From contig OX345636.1 in NCBI GenBank assembly GCA_947044365.1, positions 63,051,537-63,115,536 of the forward strand: a DNA stretch of 64,000 nt. The letters are read 5' to 3'. Positions 58,116 to 64,000 of the stretch are shown here, piece after piece; positions within the stretch are counted from its first letter, which is position 1, and each line of letters opens with the position of its first letter. The position numbers and the translations under genes were made by a program. The DNA comes from Petrosia ficiformis. Taxonomy: Eukaryota > Porifera > Demospongiae > Haplosclerida > Petrosiidae. Below the pieces are notes generated by a model that was given only the letters and a program-made list of their open reading frames with translations, was not told where the DNA came from and made no database searches.

Positions 58116-58481
58116 TTGTAAAGTTGAGTTGTTGATGTTTATCAAGTACTGATTGTTCACAAAGTCATCGATGTTTCAAATTTGTTGATTATTAGCAAGT
58201 CTAGTGATGTTTGCAATGTTGTTGATGCTTAGAAGTCTAGTTGATCTTTGTCGAGAGCCAGTGTCGAGCATCAAGTCCCTTTCGTACATATATCCAGCCA
58301 GCTAGCACGGTACATCAAGTTTAGAGGACTGTAACAAAATCTAGAAATTGGCTACACCTCCTATAAGCACAGCAAATTTGAGTAAATATCAAATGCTAGA
58401 TTTAGCTAAACGCTGACGAATAAAGAAAGAATAATAATTATTATTATAGCTATATATATATAGTATCTATTACAAATACAT

Positions 58482-59340
58482 GAGTTTAAGACTATTTTTA
58501 TAACAACTAATAGTAGGGCTATTTACAACATCAACATGTAAGGCATTCCATAGTCTAACAGAGGAATAACAGAGTTCGTTTTTGTAAACGTAGATCTAAG
58601 TTGCTTGTTATGTGACGTTCTTAAGCTGGGATTTGTTCGGAATAACAAATAAACTGGATGGACAATAAAAGAAGCCATGAAGAAGTTTATAAGTAGGAAG
58701 TGATTTTTTGGATTAGCAAGAGATGGCATATTGTAGGACGAATATGGAGTAAATTTAGAAGACCACAACTTATGTGCAATTAACATTGGAAAGCTTCTAA
58801 CTGGATGGTACTATACTCTGATCAATGGATAAATTGAAAAGTGAAGAAAGAGATGGGGCAATTGTAGCTGCAAATGATTTCAAAAATCAAGATGAAATAC
58901 CATCAGGATCAGTAGAAGATGATGGATCCAGTTCAGATAGAAAAATCCTCACTTGAGAGTCAGAGGTGTCAATCGGTTCAGGTCTATTATAAGTACAGGG
59001 AACTTTAGAATCATTACAACAAGTAGAAAAGAAACTTGGTTAAAATGTTTGCTGTATTAGAGTTGGAGGAAGTCAAAATTGAGCTATATATTGGTTAGTG
59101 AAGAAGAGATGTTTGAACGAGGCTTAATCTTGTTGATCATAGACCAATATTCAAAATTAGGATGTTATGATTACAATAATATGCAATGGATATTGTGAGG
59201 AGAAGCATCACTTGATCAAGTGAATGAGTATTGCAAATGTGTTAGTATAGTAAATATGAGACAAGGGGTGTGTTTCAGAATTTCATCATAAAACAGAAGC
59301 CATGAGGTAAAATGAAAAGCAGGATTTTAGAATGGCTAGT
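58482..59340 (-). pseudogene. Non-LTR retrotransposon (LINE) reverse transcriptase, internally deleted
   Basis: Minus strand, 5' to 3': fragments near 59.1 kb, then SELDPSSSTDPDGIS with F-L-K-S-F-A and LSSLFNLS (58.83-59.0 kb), the N-terminal RT motif (LD..KS.GPDGI....LK...), then directly a C-terminal piece, LLFRTNPSLRTSHNKQLRST and, after a frameshift, VRLWNALHVDVVNSPTISCY plus a short tail ending near 58482. The central RT core (with the Y-A-D-D box) is missing. Resembles CR1/L2-type elements in its C-terminal pattern; the clade is not certain. Confidence 0.65.
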
Positions 59341-60671
59341 TAAGACAGTAGCATATCATCCTATCATATTGAAAGTGATGTAATTTTAGCCTAAAAGTTA
59401 CTGTGTTATCAAGATTCATACCTACATGTGTGCTTCTTTAAACATGTTATACAAGTATCTTCTAAAAACAGATGTAACAGAGTATTTTCTGAAATCTATG
59501 GGAAAATGAAACACTTGTAAGTGCAAAGTTCTAATTAACACATTATGAATATCATTAAGACCACCCAACTGCAAACATGTAATACTAACCACACCTAAAC
59601 TATTATGTATACAGTTAATAAATTCTCATGTAACAGGTTATATGGATATATGATTTCTACTGAACAGGACATGTTATCTCTTGTAAATATATATAAATAC
59701 AAACAAGCAATAGAAACTATACTAATAATATAAAGTGAATATTTCATAGTGTGAAAGTATAACAAAACATGTTAAGTATTATATTAAGTATGTTTAGTAG
59801 CAGACATTATCATCATGTTGATTATATTCTTCTTATAATAATATTTCTAAAAAATTATATACTATTTGCAAAATTTAAAATGAGTTATATATGTACATGA
59901 AAATAATGATCAAAAGTTCATAGCATACAATACATGTACATAGTCTATACACTATGATTAATATTCTATAATTCTAGACATGTTTATTGAGTGTACGTGT
60001 ACATGTACGTATATGTTTTCACCATTTTTATATTGTCATATCAACCAAATAAATTGTAGATAACTGACAATAAATGGCAGATTGTAAGCAATACAATGAC
60101 ACTAATTTATATAATGCATCTACATGAACTATATATAGGCTAAAATATAAAGCATTTATTGTATTTTATTCCAATTTGCACAGGTACTACATACTACTTG
60201 CATGTCAGTGAACATCACATTCACACATTGCCCATTGATACACATGTATATGAGGTGTTGAGTAAGTATATACAACATGACAAGGATGGACTCTATTGAG
60301 TCTTTGTTTATCCTCGTCACATCATATAAACACTCATCACAAGACAATACTTGGGTTCTAGTTTTTCACTACATTCTTATAAATAGAAAAATATTGTGGA
60401 GGTAGTTTCGTCCATCCTTAACAGAGCAAGAAGAGATGTCACACAGTAGTCTTACAGTATACATACATGTATACATAAGGACTGTTGGTGGGTATGTTCA
60501 ACAAACGCTTTTTCCTATCATACCACCCACTCTGTCCTCAAGTCTTATAAAGCTAACCTTAGAGAATAGTTCTTAATTAACAGAAGTGTATCCAGTTATG
60601 AATATCCCACAAATTATTGAAATGATTTAAGTCTATTATTAATTCACAACAGGACATTATAAAAGCAGTTA
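59341..60671. other. AT-rich spacer before the minisatellite, nothing seen
   Basis: No ORF with domain features; a short ACATGTACATGTACGTATAT-type palindromic patch lies near 59990-60015. Confidence 0.4.
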
Positions 60672-63600
60672 TACACCTACTTATATAGAGGCTTATATGT
60701 GGTTGATGGGGACATTTCATGTTAGAATATAGTGATATAATTACCTAGTCATATAGAGGCCTATATGTGGTTGCTAGGGACATTTCATATTAGACTATAA
60801 CGATATAATTACGTAGTTGTATAGAGGCTAATATGTGGTAGCTAGGGACATTTCATGTTAGACTATAACGATATAATTACGTAGTTGTATAGAGGCTTAT
60901 ATGTGGTTGCTAGGGACATTTCATGTTAGAATATAATTACGTAGTTATATAGAGGCTTATATGAGGTTGCTAGCGACATTTCATGTTAGAATATAATTAC
61001 CTAGTTATATAGAGGTTTATATGTGGTTGCTAGGGACATTTCATTGTAGAATATAGTGATATAATCACCTACTTATATAGAGGCTTATATGTGGTTGCTA
61101 GGGACATTTGATGTTAGAATATAATTACACAGTTATATAGAGGCTTATATATGTATGTGGTTGCTAGGGATAGTTCATGGTAGAATATAATGATATAATT
61201 ACGTAGTTATATAGAGGCTTATATGTGGTTGCTAGGGACATTTCAAGTTAGAATATAGTGATATAATCCCATAGTCATATAGAGGCTTATATATGGTTGG
61301 TAGGGACATGTCATATTAGAATATAGAGATAGATTTAGAGGCTTATATGTGGTTGCTAGGGACAATTCTTTGTACAATATAATTACACAGTTATATAGAG
61401 GCTTATATATGTATGTGGTTGCTAGGGACATTTCATTGTAGAATATAATGACATATTTACGTAGTTATATAGAGGCTTATATGTGGTCGCTAGTAACATT
61501 TCATGTTAGAATATAGTGATACATTTAGAGGCTTATATGTGGTTGCTAGGGACCATTCATTGTAGAATATAATGATATGATTACGTAGTTATATAGAGGC
61601 TTAAACATGTTGCTAGGGACATTTCATGTTAGAATATAATGACATAATTACGTAGTTATATAGAGGCTTAAATGTGGTTGCTAGGGACATTTTATGTTAG
61701 AATATAGTGATATAATCACGTAGTTATATAGAGGCTTATATGTATTTGCTGGGGACATTTCATGTTAGAATATAGTGATATAATTACGTAGTTATATAGA
61801 GGCTTATATGTGGTTGCTAGGGACATTTCATGTTAGAATATAATTACGTAGTTATATAGAGGCTTATATGAGGTTGCTAGCGACATTTCATGTTAGTATA
61901 TAATTACGTAGTTATATAGAGGCTTATATGTGGTTGATAGGGACATTTCATGCTAGAATATAGTGATATAATTACCTAGTTATATAGAGGCTTATATGTG
62001 GTTGCTAGGGACATTTCATGTTAGAATATAGTGATATAATTACGTAGTTATATAGAGGCTTATCTGTGGTTGCTAGGGAAATTTCATGTTAGAATATAAT
62101 GATATAATTAGAGGCTTATATGTGGTTGCTAGGGACATTTCATTGTAGAATATAATGACATAATTACGTAGTTATATAGAGGCTTAAATGTGGTTGCTAG
62201 GGACATTTCATGTTAGAATATAGTGATATAATCACGTAGTTATATAGAGGCTTATATGTGTTTGCTGGGGACATTTCATGTTAGAATATAGTGATATAAT
62301 TACGTAGTTATATAGAGGCTTATATGTGGTTGATAGGGACATTTCATGTTAGAATATAGTGATATAATTACCTAGTTATTTAGGGGCTTATATGTGGTTG
62401 CTAGGGACATTTCATGTTAGAATATAATTACGTAGTTATATAGAGGCTTATATGTGGTCGGTAGGGACATTTCAAGTTAGAATATAGTGATATAATCCCA
62501 TAGTCATATAGAGGCTTATATATGGTTCGTAGGGACATGTCATATTAGACTATAACGATATAATTACGTAGTTATATAGAGGCTTATATGTGGTTGCTAG
62601 GGACATTTTATGTTAGATTATAACGATATAATTACGTAGTTGTATAAAGGCTTATATGTGGTTGCTAGGGACATTTCATGTTAGAATATAGTGATATAAT
62701 TACCTAGTTATTGAGGGGCTTATATGTGGTTGCTAGGGACATTTCATGTTAGAATATAATTATGTAGTTATATAGAGGCTTACATGATATATGGTTGCTA
62801 GCGACATTTCATGTTAGAATATAATTACCTAGTTATATAGAGGTTTATATGTGGTTGCTAGGGACATTTCATTGTAGAATATAGTGATATAATCACCTAC
62901 TTATATAGAGGCTTATATGTGGTTGCTAGGGACATTTCATGTTAGAATATAGTCACTCAGAGTAATATATTTAGAGGCTTATATGTGGTTGCTAGGGACA
63001 TTTCATTGTAGAATATAATTACACAGTTATATAGAGGCTTATATATGTATGTGGTTGCTAGGGATAGTTCATGGTAGAATATAATGATATAATTACGTAG
63101 TTATATAGAGGCTTATATGTGGTTGCTAGGGACATTTCAAGTTAGAATAATAGTGATATAATCCTATAGTCATATAGAGGCTTATATATGGTTGGTAGGG
63201 ACAGGTCATATTAGAATATAGAGATAGATTTAGAGGCTTATATGTTGTTGCTAGGGACAATTCATGTTAGACTATAACGATATAATTACGTAGTTGTATA
63301 GAGGCTTATATGTGGTTGCTAGCGACATTTCATGTTAGAATATAATTACCTAGTTATTATAGAGGTTTATATGTGGTTGCTAGGGACAATTCATTGTAGA
63401 ATATAATGATAAGATTACGTAGTTATATAGAGGCTTAAACATGTATATGAGGTTGCTAGGGACATTTCAAGTTAGAATATAGTGATATAATTACGTAGTT
63501 ATATAGAGGCTTATATTTGGTTGCTAGTGACATTTCATGTTAGAATATAGTGATATAATTACCTAGTTATTTAGAGGTTTATATGTGGTTGCTAGGGACA

Positions 63601-64000
63601 TTTCATGTTAGAATATAATGACATAATTACATAGTTATATAGAGCTTACATGTGGTTGATAGGGACATTTCATGTTAGAATATAATGATATAACTACAGG
63701 CTTGTATGTGGTTGCTAGGGACATTTCATGTTAGAATATAGTGATATAATCAGGTAGTCATATAGAGGCTTATCTGTGGTTGCTAGGGACATTTCATGTT
63801 AGAATATAGTGATATAATTACCTAGTCATATAGAGGCTTATATGTGGGTGCTAGGGACATTTCATGTTAGACTATAACGATATAATTACGTAGTTGTATA
63901 GAGGCTTATATGTGGTTGCTAGGGACATTTCATGTTAGAATATAGTGATATAATTACCTAGTTATTTAGGGGCTTATATGTGGTTGCTAGGGACATTTCA
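60672..64000. repeat. Minisatellite of 68/60-bp units, runs off the window edge
   Basis: About 50 units in 3.3 kb. Core words: AGAGGCTTATATGTGGTTGC, TAGGGACATTTCATGTTAGA, ATATAGTGATATAATTACGT, AGTTATAT. The first units start 68 bases apart (60688, 60756, 60824, 60892), then a 60-base unit follows. The 60-base form lacks an 8-base GTGATATA-type word. Still shorter units lack the ATTACGTAGTTATA part (for example near 61325-61340). A block with ATATATGTATGTGGTTGC and GGGATAGTTCATGG at 61141-61345 recurs at 63035-63245, so there is higher-order structure. No ORF. Confidence 0.95.

Noticed and set aside
60672..64000. CRISPR-like array
   Set aside because: The spacers are not unique: whole units repeat head to tail with variants. 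The window is eukaryotic, so this is a minisatellite.

Overview
This is a strongly AT-rich eukaryotic nuclear window with short, mostly GT-AG exons, long introns and dense transposon debris. The gene content (ankyrin, Roc-COR GTPase and Death domain on one protein, a caspase-like plus Death domain neighbour, a 2A-like peptide before a zinc-ribbon-like cysteine cluster) points to an early-branching metazoan. A demosponge of the Amphimedon type is my best guess, but that is an inference from family knowledge, not a match.

Both host gene models are on the minus strand. Gene A runs from about 42.65 kb down to 14.27 kb. I can chain 14 exons (3,309 coding bases, divisible by 3, all splice phases compatible) into an ankyrin - Roc (P-loop, DCGGQ, THRD) - COR-like - Death domain - C-terminal transmembrane protein. 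Its 5' start is not seen. One of its introns is a GC-AG intron. Gene B (about 9.36 kb to 2.06 kb) has a Death-domain exon carrying an in-frame stop and a likely frameshift, then a caspase-like exon that seems to lack the catalytic His and loses frame at its end, then an intact Death-domain exon and a 17-base terminal exon. It is either a decaying paralogue or two neighbouring genes.

Region by region: 0-2 kb, tRNA-like B-box (SINE-like) debris; 2-9.4 kb, gene B with TA/CA microsatellites and a 347-bp MITE; 9.7-10.8 kb, broken tyrosine-recombinase-like ORF; 13.2-42.6 kb, gene A, whose introns hold two copies of a 360-bp MITE, an internally deleted piggyBac element and a related short element, a 6-kb complex of tandem segments joined at (TG)n tracts, a foldback element, a 2A-like ORF on the plus strand and a duplicated intron block; 44.7-45.3 kb, a TIR element carrying a RecQ-like helicase piece; 45.9-54.0 kb, nested Ty3/gypsy-type LTR retrotransposons (a minus-strand element with both LTRs lies between the two halves of a plus-strand element) plus a hAT-like fragment; 57.5-58.1 kb, a 5' fragment of the outer retrotransposon family on the opposite strand; 58.5-59.3 kb, an internally deleted LINE; 60.67 kb to the window end, a 68/60-bp minisatellite that runs off the edge.

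The functional theme of the host genes is death-fold signalling or innate-immunity-like scaffolding: gene A looks like a membrane-tethered GTPase scaffold that could recruit Death-domain partners, and gene B encodes a likely inactive caspase-like domain followed by a Death domain. No rRNA, tRNA gene or CRISPR array was seen.
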